A DNA stretch of 64,000 bases from the NCBI GenBank assembly GCA_017545865.1, contig JAFWXO010000025.1, forward strand, positions 1 to 64,000, written 5' to 3'. The notes beneath the pieces were generated by a model that was not told the origin of the DNA, made no database searches, and saw nothing but the letters and a program-made list of their open reading frames with translations. Within the stretch, counting starts at the first letter, position 1. Each line of letters opens with the position of its first letter. Positions 16,275 to 26,900 of this stretch are shown one piece after another. The position numbers and the translations under genes were made by a program. Source of the DNA: Clostridia bacterium. Lineage in GTDB: Bacteria > Bacillota > Clostridia > Christensenellales > Borkfalkiaceae.

Positions 16275-17212
16275 TTTATATTCTTTCCTGTGAAAAAATA
16301 GAAAATGGTGGCGGGATTTACTCGTTTACGTTAAGCGAAAAAGGCGTACTTAATAAGCACGCCTATTTTCCGTGTGATAGACCTATGTATGCCGTTAGAA
16401 GTAGCCGTGGTTTATGCGTTCTTTTGCGAGCGCCCTTTTCAAATAGTGAACAAAGCGGATATTTTTATATAGATGAGTTTTTGCAATCGCCAAGCGAAAT
16501 AAAAAATGCAAAAGGCGTTGTCGCTTGCCATTTATGCGTTGACGAGGGCGACGTTTATATCGTTAATTATTTAAGCGGTAACGTTGTAAAAAACGGCGAA
16601 ATAATTTGCAATAGACAAGGAAAAGGCGCTCATCCCGTTAGGCAAACTATGCCACACACTCATTTCATTACTAAAACGAGTGGCGGTTTTTTTGCCGTTT
16701 GTGATTTAGGCACGGATACCCTTGCTTTTTACGATAGCAATTTAACGCTTATTTCCGAAGAAAAAGTGCCGAGTGGATACGGAATTCGCCACCTTGCTTT
16801 TTCAAAAACCGAAAATTATATTTACGCTATAAACGAGTTAGTTCCGTCAATTAGCGTTTTTTCTTATGATAAGGATAAAATAACGCTATTAAACACTATA
16901 AAAATTCCTTGCAAAAACGAAAAGGCAAACGGCGCTGGTATTCGAATATCAGATAACGGCGAAATTTTATACGTTTCCCTAAGAGAAGAAAACGTCATTT
17001 GCGCATTTTTAGTAAACGGCGATAGTTTAACGCATTTGCAAACGGCAGATTGCGGTGGCGATAGCCCAAGAGATTTTGATATAGCTGACGATAAAATAAT
17101 CGTTTGCAACGAAAAAAGTGAAAACGTAACAGTTTTTGGTTTAGAGAACGGCTTATTAACCGAAAAACTTTGTAAGTTTCACTTGAAAAACGCGTTGTGC
17201 GTAGTAAAATAG
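16271..17212 (+). CDS. Lactonase, seven-bladed beta-propeller (6-phosphogluconolactonase family)
   Basis: This 313-residue protein has the lactonase-propeller pattern, including GKGAHPVRQTMPHTHFI (about residues 118-134), which matches the conserved RQ-PH-H segment of the family, then VCDLGTDTLAFYD, IRHLAFSKTENYIYAINE and DSPRDFDI. Such enzymes hydrolyse sugar lactones. It overlaps the RraA-like gene by the ATGA start-stop and has no signal peptide. Together with the dehydratase and SDR it supports an oxidative, lactone-forming sugar route. Confidence 0.85.
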   Translation: MIYILSCEKIENGGGIYSFTLSEKGVLNKHAYFPCDRPMYAVRSSRGLCVLLRAPFSNSEQSGYFYIDEFLQSPSEIKNAKGVVACHLCVDEGDVYIVNYLSGNVVKNGEIICNRQGKGAHPVRQTMPHTHFITKTSGGFFAVCDLGTDTLAFYDSNLTLISEEKVPSGYGIRHLAFSKTENYIYAINELVPSISVFSYDKDKITLLNTIKIPCKNEKANGAGIRISDNGEILYVSLREENVICAFLVNGDSLTHLQTADCGGDSPRDFDIADDKIIVCNEKSENVTVFGLENGLLTEKLCKFHLKNALCVVK

Positions 17213-17227
17213 TATTAGAGGTAGTTT

Positions 17228-18571
17228 ATGTGCGACAGAAGAAAGGTTTTAAAACCGTTTGAAGATCAAAAAGATTTTTTAAACGAAATAGTAAATTCAA
17301 ACATTGAAAAATTCCGTAAAGGCGACGGGAAAATAACCGTTATCGACAAGTTCGGAAAACCCTTAAAAAACGCCAAGATTAAACTTTCGCAAAAATCGCA
17401 CGAGTTTAAACACGGCGCTAATATTTTTATGCTTGACGAACTTGAATCAGATAGAAAAAACGACCTTTATAAAGAGCATTTTGCAAAGGCTTTTAATATG
17501 GCAACGCTCCCATTTTACTGGGGTGCGCTCGAACCTGAAAAGGGAAAACCGAGATACGATAAAGATAGCAAACGCATATATCGCCGTCCGCCAATCGACC
17601 TATTGATTGATTTTTGCGAAAAACACGGCATTGAACCGCGCGAACACGCCCTTGCTTACGAACACTTCTTCCCCTTTTGGCTTTCAGACGCAACAATAGA
17701 TGAAGTTAAAGAGCAATATCATAGAAGATGCAAGGAAATTTCTTCGCGTTACGCAAGTAAAATACCAACGATTGAAGTTACCAACGAAATGGACTGGGAA
17801 AGTGGAAGAACTAAGTTTTACACTTCTCCCGACTACGTTGAGTGGTGCTTTAAAACTACTGAAAAATACTTTCCAAACAACCAACTCGTTATCAACGAAG
17901 CAACGAAATTTTGTTGGGGCGATAACATAACTAAAACTGGCAAGTATTATTCTTATATTGAAAAAGCCATATCAAACGGCGCTCGCGTTGATGCTATCGG
18001 GCTTCAATACCACATGTTCTTTAATAAAGATAACGAAATTTTGCAAACTGAAAAGTATTACAGCCCTAAAAATCTTTACGATAACTTAGACCTTTTTGCA
18101 ACGTTTAAAAAACCCGTTCAGGTAACGGAAGTTACTATCCCTTCATATTCTTGGAAGGAAGAAGACGAGCAAATTCAAGCGGAAATTATTGATTACCTTT
18201 ATTCGATATGGTTCTCGCACCCAGCAGTTGAACAAATTATTTACTGGAATTTAGTTGACGGTTACGCTCACGTTTGGGAAGACGACCCCGTTTTAATTAG
18301 CCGAACTCAAGGCGACATGAAGATAGGCGAAAACTATTACCACGGCGGTCTTTTACGCTTTGACCTATCCCCCAAACCTGCTTACTTTAAAATTCGCGAA
18401 CTTTTTGAAAAGAGATGGCACACGGAAGAAACGATTGAAACTGATGAAAACGGCGTTGCTTATTTTAGGGGCTTTTACGGCGATTATTCAGTTTCTATTG
18501 AAAGTAAGCAATCAAGCGAGAGCATTTCTCTACTCAAAAACAAAAATAACGAGTTTACGATCGTTTTATAA
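17228..18571 (+). CDS. GH10 family endo-beta-1,4-xylanase-like glycoside hydrolase
   Basis: This 447-residue protein has a short N-terminal beta domain (GKPLKNAKIKLSQKSHEFKHGANIF), then a GH10 barrel. The acid/base Glu lies in PTIEVTNEMDWE (about residue 184), conserved HALAYEH is near residue 138, the substrate segment is DAIGLQYHMFF and the nucleophile Glu is in PVQVTEVTIPS (about residue 302). There is no signal peptide, unlike secreted xylanases, so it should act on imported oligosaccharides. The C-terminal DENGVAYFRGFYGDYSV is typical of such GH10-like proteins. It starts 15 bases after the lactonase with GAGGT. Confidence 0.9.
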   Translation: MCDRRKVLKPFEDQKDFLNEIVNSNIEKFRKGDGKITVIDKFGKPLKNAKIKLSQKSHEFKHGANIFMLDELESDRKNDLYKEHFAKAFNMATLPFYWGALEPEKGKPRYDKDSKRIYRRPPIDLLIDFCEKHGIEPREHALAYEHFFPFWLSDATIDEVKEQYHRRCKEISSRYASKIPTIEVTNEMDWESGRTKFYTSPDYVEWCFKTTEKYFPNNQLVINEATKFCWGDNITKTGKYYSYIEKAISNGARVDAIGLQYHMFFNKDNEILQTEKYYSPKNLYDNLDLFATFKKPVQVTEVTIPSYSWKEEDEQIQAEIIDYLYSIWFSHPAVEQIIYWNLVDGYAHVWEDDPVLISRTQGDMKIGENYYHGGLLRFDLSPKPAYFKIRELFEKRWHTEETIETDENGVAYFRGFYGDYSVSIESKQSSESISLLKNKNNEFTIVL

Positions 18572-18580
18572 GATATATTT

Positions 18581-19582
18581 ATGAAAGTTTTATTAAATAA
18601 TAAAAAGCCTTTTTTCAAGGCTAACTTGCACGCTCACTCCACTTATTCAGACGGAAACTTAACACCGCCTAAGTTAAAAGAAATTTACAAAGAAAAGGGT
18701 TATAGCGTTCTTGCCTATACCGATCACGAACATTTAATCAACCACTCTTATTTGAACGACGAGAACTTTTTGGCTATAACTTCAGCCGAACTTGCGGTGA
18801 AGGAATTTCCAAAACAGTCAACGCTCGTTAACTATAAAATGAGAGTTGCCCACTTTAATATTTACGCGTTAAACCCAAGTAGTACCGTAACCCCGTGTTA
18901 TTCGTCAGTTTACGATCATTACGTTAACGCTGAAAATAAAGATTTAATTAAGTTTGACGGGGAATACGAGCGAGTTTACACAAAAGAAGGAATTAACGCC
19001 CTTATCAAAGAGTGCAAAGAAAAAGGGTTTTTGGTTTCTTACAACCACCCAACTTGGTCGCTTGAAAACGCCACCGACTATCTTTCTTACGAAAACCTTG
19101 ATTTCGTTGAAATTTACAACCATGGTTGTTGCGCAAACGGTCGCCCTGACGACGAGCACGCCTTTGACGATTTTTTGCGCTCCGGCAAGAAAATTTACTG
19201 CACTTGTTGTGACGATAACCACAACCCCGACTATCCAAACCCGTTTAAAAACGATTCGTTCGGCGGGTTTACTATGATTAACGCCGATAAACTTGACTAC
19301 GGCTCGATTATGAGCGCCCTTCAAAACGGCGAGTTTTACGCGTCAACCGCTCCGCTTATTTATAACCTTACGATTGACGGAAATAAAGTTTCAATAGAAA
19401 CTTCCCCCGTAAAAGCGATATTTTTAACAACGGAAGGTCGCCGTTCAAACGCGACTTACGCAACCGATGAAAACGGCGTTACTAAAGCCGAGTTTGAAGT
19501 GGATAAAAAAGACGGGTATTTCAGAATTACCCTTATTGATTTTGAAGGCAAAAAAGCCTATACTCAAGCATACGAAATTTAA
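18581..19582 (+). CDS. PHP-domain metal-dependent phosphoesterase
   Basis: This 333-residue protein has the PHP metal-ligand motifs: HAHSTYSDG near residues 17-25, YTDHEH near 47, SYNHPTW near 153 and TCCDDNH near 208. Residues beyond ~250 form a beta-rich tail seen in other PHP members of carbohydrate loci. It may hydrolyse a sugar phosphate or phosphodiester; the substrate is unknown. It is the last gene of the eight-gene operon, 9 bases after the xylanase-like gene. Transcription probably ends in the hairpin at 19642-19678. Confidence 0.85.
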   Translation: MKVLLNNKKPFFKANLHAHSTYSDGNLTPPKLKEIYKEKGYSVLAYTDHEHLINHSYLNDENFLAITSAELAVKEFPKQSTLVNYKMRVAHFNIYALNPSSTVTPCYSSVYDHYVNAENKDLIKFDGEYERVYTKEGINALIKECKEKGFLVSYNHPTWSLENATDYLSYENLDFVEIYNHGCCANGRPDDEHAFDDFLRSGKKIYCTCCDDNHNPDYPNPFKNDSFGGFTMINADKLDYGSIMSALQNGEFYASTAPLIYNLTIDGNKVSIETSPVKAIFLTTEGRRSNATYATDENGVTKAEFEVDKKDGYFRITLIDFEGKKAYTQAYEI

Positions 19583-19632
19583 AAAAACGCTCCGCTTTAG
19601 GAAGTTCCTATTAGGGAATTTTAATAGTAAAT

Positions 19633-19954
19633 AAAAGTGTAGCCCACCAAACTTTGCAAAAAGCAAAATATGGTGGGCTTTTCTTATCCAAAAAATTAAG
19701 TTAAATTAGTTTAGCCGAGCGTTAGCGAACGCCAACTGCGTAAGCAGTTATATTTTTAGCCTTGTGGCTAAAAGTGATATTGTTTACAAAGTAAACAGTG
19801 TTATTTTGGCAAAGCCAAAGTGATATTAAATAAATCCACAACTTGCCGTCAGGCAAATATCACCGCCGTAGGCGATATCACTTGCCGTTAGGCAAATCTC
19901 ACAAATCCGTTTACGGATTTATTTAGTTGCCGAATCCCTTGTAGGGACTCGGCT
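19633..19954. repeat. Multi-hairpin intergenic repeat, copy A
   Basis: This 322-base noncoding element fills the 386-base gap between two convergent genes. It opens with a terminator-like stem (GCCCACCA at 19642, TGGTGGGC at 19678, TTTTCTT after), then carries hairpins GCGTT-agcg-AACGC, AACTGC-gtaa-GCAGTT, TTTTAGCC-ttgt-GGCTAAAA, GTTTAC-aaa-GTAAAC, TTGGC-aaa-GCCAA, TTGCC-gtca-GGCAA, CGCC-gta-GGCG, TTGCC-gtta-GGCAA, AATCCG-ttta-CGGATT and GCCGAaTCCC-ttgta-GGGAcTCGGC. Linkers read AGTGATAT in the left half and ATATCAC in the right half. A second copy lies at 42215-42499. No open frame is convincing. Confidence 0.85.
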
Positions 19955-19968
19955 TTTACGGGGCGTTT

Positions 19969-20604
19969 TTAAGCGTATAAGGAAAGTTTTTTTATAAGCT
20001 TTGATATATATTTTGAAAGTTCAATTCTCTCTTCAGCTTCGGGTTGGCGGGTTATAAATCTTAATAGATAAACTTCAAACTCTTCAAGTTCAAGATAATC
20101 GCTTTCGGATATATCTTTTTCCTTTAAAGAGTTTATAAGTTCCTTAACGTAAGAAACGTTTAAATACTCGCTCGTTATATCTTCCTTTTTAAAGTATTTA
20201 ACGGCGTTTGAAGTTGGCATAGTTTCTTCCACTTTCGTATCCATAACTTCCTTTTTCTTTTCGCCGTTTGGCCTTTTTGCCGTTGCTTTTTTTATTGCGG
20301 AAAAAAATATTAGCGCGCAAACGGAATATAAGGTTAAAAAAGCGTAAACGTAATTTGCGGAGATGAAAAGCCGTTTAACGCCCAAATAATCTTGAACGGA
20401 AAAGTATGCCGAAATTATTATTCCAACAAGCGAAAAACACAAAAAGTAAACGCCGCTGTGCTCCTTTTTTGACGATAAAGTTAGCGTGAATTCAACTAAA
20501 AACGCCAACACGTTACTTAGAAATAGCGACAACGCTATAATACAAGCGTACTTTCCAAAATCAAAACATAACAACTTAAAAACGGGGACGATAGATTCAA
20601 TCAT
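19969..20604 (-). CDS. Uncharacterised membrane protein with C-terminal cytoplasmic domain
   Basis: I do not recognise this 211-residue protein. It shows three likely membrane segments (about residues 17-40, 49-67 and 84-104), followed by a charged domain from 105 with a Lys-rich stretch and a helical region (VKELINSLKEKDISESDYLELEEFEVYLL). The start has a GGGGATA site. It lies 30 bases beyond the addA stop on the same strand, so it may be transcribed from the addBA operon. Confidence 0.65.
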   Translation of the reverse strand: MIESIVPVFKLLCFDFGKYACIIALSLFLSNVLAFLVEFTLTLSSKKEHSGVYFLCFSLVGIIISAYFSVQDYLGVKRLFISANYVYAFLTLYSVCALIFFSAIKKATAKRPNGEKKKEVMDTKVEETMPTSNAVKYFKKEDITSEYLNVSYVKELINSLKEKDISESDYLELEEFEVYLLRFITRQPEAEERIELSKYISKLIKKLSLYA

Positions 20605-20633
20605 AAATCTATTATCCCCTGTTTTTTTGGTTT

Positions 20634-23600
20634 TTAAACTACTTTTATAACCTTTTCTTGCAAAACGTTAATTATTAAAACTTCGTTTACTTTAATCTTT
20701 AAAACGCTCTCGATTGCGTTTTTATAAAGTTCCATTTGCGTTTTGTAAGCCTTAACGATATCTTCATCACGCTCTATCGTTGAAATTTTGTAATCGATAA
20801 GCGTTGCGCCGTTTTCGCCGATTGCAATTAAATCGGCTATACCTTGGATAAGCACCTTTTCGGTAGACGGCGTATCGTAAAGTTCATTTGCCGAAACTAA
20901 ATGGCAAAACTTTTGTTCCTTTAATAATTTTGCGCCCTTTATCTTTTCAAACACGGGGAGCGAAAGTATCCTTTCGACTTTGTTAACGTCAATAAACTCC
21001 GCTTGGGCTTTATCCATAAGTTTATTTTCAACAAACTTTTTAAGGTCTGCTTCGCCGTTATAAGAATAGAAATTGATAAGTTCAAAAAATCTATGATATG
21101 CCGTGCCCTTTTCAGAACTTGAAGATCCGAACTTATCCGTTCGCATAAAGTACTCGTTATCTCCCCCCTTGTTAACGTCTGAAACGGAGGTTTTTACAGG
21201 GAGTTCAACTTCGCCTATATAAGGATAAACGAAAGATAAGTTCTCAATTATCTTTTCAGTTAAAAGTTTTTGAGTTTCCTTGCCTGCAACCACGGTTTCT
21301 TTGCTTGAAAAATCTGCAAGGTCGATATCACACTCGTTGTGATAAGTAATGGGAATACCGCAAATATGCAAATAATCGCTCATTGACGTTACATCATGGG
21401 GGTTAAACTCAGGCGCAATAGTAACGTTTGATGCAAGCATATAAAGTTCGCATTTTGCTCTCGTTAAAGCAACATAGAAAAGCCTTAATTCTTCAACCCT
21501 TTCAGCGCGCTCTAACCTTTCGCGAATAAGCGCTCTAACAAGGTTTGAAGATACCGTCATATTGTCGTGATCGAAAGAAGAAACTGCAACGCCCGTGTTT
21601 CTGTGATACATAACCACGGCTGACTTATCTTTTATTGTAAATCTTTTTTCAAGCCCTGCGCAAATAACCACTGGGAACTCTAAGCCCTTTGAAGAGTGCA
21701 TAGTCATAACTTGCACGGTATCTTCGCCGGAAGCCTCGGAAAGTTTAATATCGTCTAAAACTTCTTCAATGTGCGCCTCAAACTCAACGGCGCGCATTTT
21801 TTTGCCACCGATAACGCTCTCACTTAAAAACCTTTCAATTCTTCTAAGCCTTATCGGCCCGTACTCTGAAGCGGTTACTCTCGCCAAATATCCCGTTTCT
21901 TTAAGTATTCCGTTGAAAAGTTCATCAACGGTTAAAAACTCGGCTATAAGGCGTTTTTCGTCAAGCCAGTCAAGGAATTTTTTACACTTAGCGCTAAGCA
22001 AAGAGTTGCCGAGAGAATAGTTTAAAACACAGTCGTAAAAAGTTAATCCATACCCAGCGTTTGCCTTTTTTATCGTGGCAAGTTCATCTTCACTAAACTC
22101 AAAAAGTTTGAGCATAACGGTTGCAAGAGGCACGTCACGCTCGGCGTTTACGATAAGCGCTAAAAGGTTTAAAAGTACCTTTATTTCGGGGTAATTTTTA
22201 ACGTCTTTTTTAACGACGGATGAAACGGGAACGCCAGCTTTTACGAGCGTTTGAACAACTTCTTGCCCGATTTTTGAAGTTTCAACACCACGAAGCAATA
22301 TGCAAATATCCCCAAAACCTATCGTTTTATACGATTTGGTTTTAAGATCGTAATACTCCTTTCCAAGCCTATCGGAAATGATTTTTAAAATGAGTTTTAC
22401 TTGACCTGAAACGTCGTTATCGATAAGCTTTTCGTTGCTATTTAAAACGGAATATACGCCCCTACTTGGAACTTCTTCCTTTTCCTTTTTAGTTTTATTT
22501 ACAACGTGGATTTGGCAAACGCCTTCATAATCGGCGTAACCTTCGCCGTAAATCATAAGGTTGTTAGCGTAATCGTTGCCACCGAAACTTTCGGTCATAA
22601 CCCTTTCAAAAATTCTATTAACGCCGTTTACGATATTTGGCGCGCTTCTAAAATTATTATCGAGTGGAATAGCCGTTCCGTTACCCTTTTCATAAAGGCG
22701 ATACTTTTCTCTAAAATACTCGGGGTTGCAACCACGGAAGGCGTAAATGCACTGCTTAGAGTCGCCAACCAAGAAGGAGTTATCGTTGGTAACTAAAGAA
22801 ATAATTTCTTCTTGAACGTCGTTAACGTCTTGATACTCGTCAACGAAGATATAGTCGTAATTATTAGAAATTTCTCGCCGAACGTCTTCAAATTTGAGTA
22901 TTTGAAGGGCGTATCGCTCAATATCGGCAAAGTCAACGGCGTTTTCTTCCTTTTTAATTTTATTAAAATTCTCGCTAAAAATTGCGGTTACTTTAAAAAG
23001 GTTTTCTAAAATAGCCAAACTGCCGTCAAGCGATTTTCTCTCAGTTTGTTTATCAACGCTAAAAATATCTTTAAATTTTAAAATTTTACCGTTGAATTCT
23101 TTTAAAAGATCTTTAAGTTCTTGCAATAATAAAGGCTCGTCACTCTTTTTGCCCGCTTCTTTAAACTCAACGAAGTTAAAACTTTTAAAGAATTCAAAAT
23201 AATCGGTTGCGCTACTTATAAGCCCGATTGCATTTGCAAAGTTTTTGCACTTTCCCTTTCTTTCAACGTCTAAACAAAAACGATCGGATAAATTTTCAAA
23301 CTTATCGCTATAACAACTGGATAACTCGTTTAAGTCTTTGGAAAGTTCTTTATTTAAGTAATCAAAAACGTTTTTATAACTATCTTTAGTTCTTTCAAGC
23401 AAAACGTCAGCCCCGCCAACCATTTCGCAATGTTTATTAAGGGAAAGAACGCTTTCACGAAGCCCCGCATCCGAGCGCTTGCTTGAAAAAACGGGAATAA
23501 GCGATAAAAACCAGTCTTCACCGCTTTCATATAAACTCTCGAAAGTTTCGTCAAGAGCGGAAACGGTAAGGCGTGTTTTCTTGCCGTCGTCTAACACTTG

Positions 23601-23966
23601 AACGCTTGAATCAACGCCGATAAGATAAAAATACTTTTTCACAAGTTTTGAGCAGAACGCGTCAATCGTGGAAATATCGGAAGAAGAAACTAAATCAAGT
23701 TCATCTTTCAAACGCTTATCTTTAGTTTGAAGGTATTTTTCGGTTATCGCCTTTTTAAGTTTTTCCTTCATTTCTTCAGCGGAAGCCTTGGTAAAGGTTA
23801 CCGCTAAAATGTTTTTAACCGAAACGCCTTCTTCTAAAATTAGTTTGATTATCCTTTCAATAACAACGTGCGTTTTGCCAGACCCCGCGGAAGCCGAAAC
23901 GAGCGCGTTGCCCTTTTTATGGGTAACGGCTTCAATTTGTTTATCGGTAAGTTTTACTTTACTCAT
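20634..23966 (-). CDS. addA: ATP-dependent helicase/nuclease subunit A (AddA)
   Basis: The start at 23966 (MSKVKLTDKQIEAV), rather than further upstream, gives 1110 residues and an 8-base overlap with addB. It is a UvrD-family helicase with Walker A SASAGSGKTH near residue 25, motif II VDEYQDVND and late motif VMTMHSSKGLEFPVV. It ends with a RecB-type nuclease domain (GIADLIAIGENGATLIDYK). With AddB it processes double-strand DNA ends for RecA loading in Firmicutes. The length is slightly below the usual ~1200, but the core motifs are intact. Confidence 0.96.
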   Translation of the reverse strand: MSKVKLTDKQIEAVTHKKGNALVSASAGSGKTHVVIERIIKLILEEGVSVKNILAVTFTKASAEEMKEKLKKAITEKYLQTKDKRLKDELDLVSSSDISTIDAFCSKLVKKYFYLIGVDSSVQVLDDGKKTRLTVSALDETFESLYESGEDWFLSLIPVFSSKRSDAGLRESVLSLNKHCEMVGGADVLLERTKDSYKNVFDYLNKELSKDLNELSSCYSDKFENLSDRFCLDVERKGKCKNFANAIGLISSATDYFEFFKSFNFVEFKEAGKKSDEPLLLQELKDLLKEFNGKILKFKDIFSVDKQTERKSLDGSLAILENLFKVTAIFSENFNKIKKEENAVDFADIERYALQILKFEDVRREISNNYDYIFVDEYQDVNDVQEEIISLVTNDNSFLVGDSKQCIYAFRGCNPEYFREKYRLYEKGNGTAIPLDNNFRSAPNIVNGVNRIFERVMTESFGGNDYANNLMIYGEGYADYEGVCQIHVVNKTKKEKEEVPSRGVYSVLNSNEKLIDNDVSGQVKLILKIISDRLGKEYYDLKTKSYKTIGFGDICILLRGVETSKIGQEVVQTLVKAGVPVSSVVKKDVKNYPEIKVLLNLLALIVNAERDVPLATVMLKLFEFSEDELATIKKANAGYGLTFYDCVLNYSLGNSLLSAKCKKFLDWLDEKRLIAEFLTVDELFNGILKETGYLARVTASEYGPIRLRRIERFLSESVIGGKKMRAVEFEAHIEEVLDDIKLSEASGEDTVQVMTMHSSKGLEFPVVICAGLEKRFTIKDKSAVVMYHRNTGVAVSSFDHDNMTVSSNLVRALIRERLERAERVEELRLFYVALTRAKCELYMLASNVTIAPEFNPHDVTSMSDYLHICGIPITYHNECDIDLADFSSKETVVAGKETQKLLTEKIIENLSFVYPYIGEVELPVKTSVSDVNKGGDNEYFMRTDKFGSSSSEKGTAYHRFFELINFYSYNGEADLKKFVENKLMDKAQAEFIDVNKVERILSLPVFEKIKGAKLLKEQKFCHLVSANELYDTPSTEKVLIQGIADLIAIGENGATLIDYKISTIERDEDIVKAYKTQMELYKNAIESVLKIKVNEVLIINVLQEKVIKVV

Positions 23967-26900
23967 CTTCGTTTTCCGCCTTATCGGTTGATTTTTCAGT
24001 AGGATTAACTGCTTCCACGATAGTTTGTGAGTTAACGGATTTAACCTTACGATAAAGGTCGCCTTCTTCTTCGTTAAACCCACACATACCGCCGTATTTA
24101 CAATAACTGCAAGCGTGCTCGTAAGGATTTGGGGTTACAATACCCGAGCGAATTTCATCAACGCAGTTTGCTGAAACTTTCTTCGCGTAATCGATATAAG
24201 CGCCCATTTCTTCTTCGGTTAAAACGCTTGAATTTGAATGTAATTCCCCGTTTTTTTTCAATCTAACGTTAATTATTGTAGACTTTCCACCGGGGGCTAA
24301 GGTGTTATCGCTTGCGGTTATAATCTCTGTGGTACTAACCGTCCTTCCGCGCATAACGTAATCTTCACTCGTTTTAGAGTAAACGTCTTTCACGGGGTAA
24401 TAGTAAGCGCCGGCAGGCTTTTTGCCTATTCCCGTCAAGGCGTTCATATAAAGGTATAATTGCAGTTTATTGCCAGTGTAAAAACTTTCGTCACTTGCAT
24501 CGATACCGCCTGACTTGTAGTCAACGATTCTAACGTAATCGCCGTACTCGTCAACCCTATCGATATAACCTTTAACGTTAACTTTTCCGCTATTTGCTTC
24601 AATGGTAATCGGCGGAAGTTCGGCGTCTATTCCAAAGCCAACTTCCCTATAAACGTTTTTAAACGATGAGTTTTTAAGCCCCGAATACACGTTAAAACAT
24701 ACTCTCTTACTTTCTTTTAAAAGCCTATCAAGCACGGTTTTAGTTTTTAACGTTGCGCCGTAACGCTTAAATTGTTTTTCTTCAATAACTTTTGTAAACA
24801 CGTTTTCAACGAGCGCGTCTGAACTAATTTTATCTGAAACTTTTGAAAGTTCTTCGGAGTATAGTTCGTTAACCCTGTGAAGTAGACTTCCCGTTTCGTT
24901 AACTTGAACGTCTAACACGGGCGAATCTTTAAGTTTTAAAATGTTTGAAGCGTAGTTTTTATACGGGCAAGAGAAAAATCTTTCAAGCACGCTTGCCGAA
25001 ATTTCCGCGCCCGAAACGCTAAGGTTTTCGCCCGCGGTTATCTTTTTTTCCTTAGGCGTTTCTGTCAATAATTGCTCGGCTTTTTCTTTTAAAGAAGCAT
25101 CTTGAAGTTTATCAACCGCCTTGAAAAACGACGCTACCTTTTCACGAGTTACGCTATCGCCTAAAAGGTACTCAGGGTAATTTCTCGCAAGTTCCATAAG
25201 CGACGTTTGCGGGTTAGTAAAACCACCCGATAAGTCGGTTATCGAGCCGTTTTTAGATAAGTCGTGGCGGGTTTTGGGCTTTAAGCCAAACATTTTGGAA
25301 AGAGATTTAACGGCATCTGACTTAAAGTTTACAGACCCGTCGCTCTTCTCGTTGGAATACGATATTTTAAGTTTTTCAGTAAAGGAGCACAAAGAAACTG
25401 CAACGTTTTCTTTTTCTCTATCGTTAACCGATTTAATTTTAGGCTCAACGATAACGTTAAAACCGTCGAGAACGCTCAAGTCCCCGTCGGATAAAAGAGC
25501 GGTGTCACTTTGAGTGAAAGGCACGTCACCGTTCAAGCAAACGGCGTATAAAACTTTTGCGCTTTTAATCTTAACGTCTTTACACTCGCCAACGTAAACG
25601 GCGTCGTTTAAAATGGGAATAGAACTTATTGCCGTTCCAACCGCGCCGCTTAAAAACAAGTTTTTAAAGTCAAGCGGGGAAGAATAAGTTTCACCTAACA
25701 CGCTATTCATCTCGTCAAGGAGAGCGGTTATTTTATCAAAAACCCTATCGTTATAATCGGCAAGCAACGAACTGCCCGATTTTTTGAGTTTTTTAGTGAG
25801 TGTTTCTAAATTGCCACGAGCGTTAACGCTTTCAAGCATACCCTTTATTGCGCTTACGAACTCTTTAACCGTTTTTGCGCTTGAAATCTTGTTTTCCGTT
25901 TGCATAATTAAACTTCTAACGCTTTCAAACTTTGAAAGATTCGGATGTTCAACGCTAAACGGAACTTTAAACGCCTTTCTCGTGATAGAATTAGTGTAAA
26001 CGTAATTCACGAGTTTATCGGCAAGCGTTTTTTCGGGCGCAAATATGCCAGAGCCAACGATTTTAACGAAATCTTTAGCGCTAAGCCCACGCCTTGAAAA
26101 ATCTAAAAACGCCGTTATCAAATCGCAAACGGGGTGTTCGGATAGCGGAGTGGTTTTCTCAACGAAGAAAGGTATATTATAATCTTTAAACGCTCTGCTA
26201 ATTGCGGGCAAACCGTCTTTCAAACTGCCAACTGCAACGGCAATATCCTTGTAGCGATAGCCGTTTTTCAAAACTTCTTCAAACACGTCTTTCGCGAGCC
26301 ACTCGGCTTCGTCTAAAACGTCGGTTGCTTGATAGAGTGAAACGCTTTCCGTTTGCATAGGCGCAAAATCATCGCCAAGCGGAGTGAAAAGGTGCTTTTT
26401 TATAAATTCCGCTTCGGGCGGAAGGTTGCCACACTCGTTTATAACGGTGGCGTTACTATCGATTTTTAAAAGTTTGCGGTAAGTTTCACCAGTGTAAAGT
26501 TCACTTCTACTATCGTATGGAATAACGGCGTGGAACTCGCTTGCATAGTCGTTAAGCGAACTAAAAACGTCAAGCCGTTGTTTGGTAACCGACTGAAAGC
26601 CCGCAATAATAACGGCGCTTTCGCGAATATTTTGGTCGCCACAAATAACTTCGGGCATAAGTGAAAAATACTCGTTGCTATCGTAAACGCCCGCTTCTTT
26701 AACACGGGCTTGATATTCGGTATAAACGAGCAAAACGTCACTTATCTTTCTTGAGAGAGCAGGCGACAATTTTTTATCGCTTTCAAGAAGATTTTTAAGA
26801 TCGTTTGGGGTTACCTTAGCGCTTGCAAGTTGAGAAATAAGCTCGTATAACACAAGCGCCGTGCTCGGCGTTTCAATGGAGTTTTTAAAACACCCAAACT

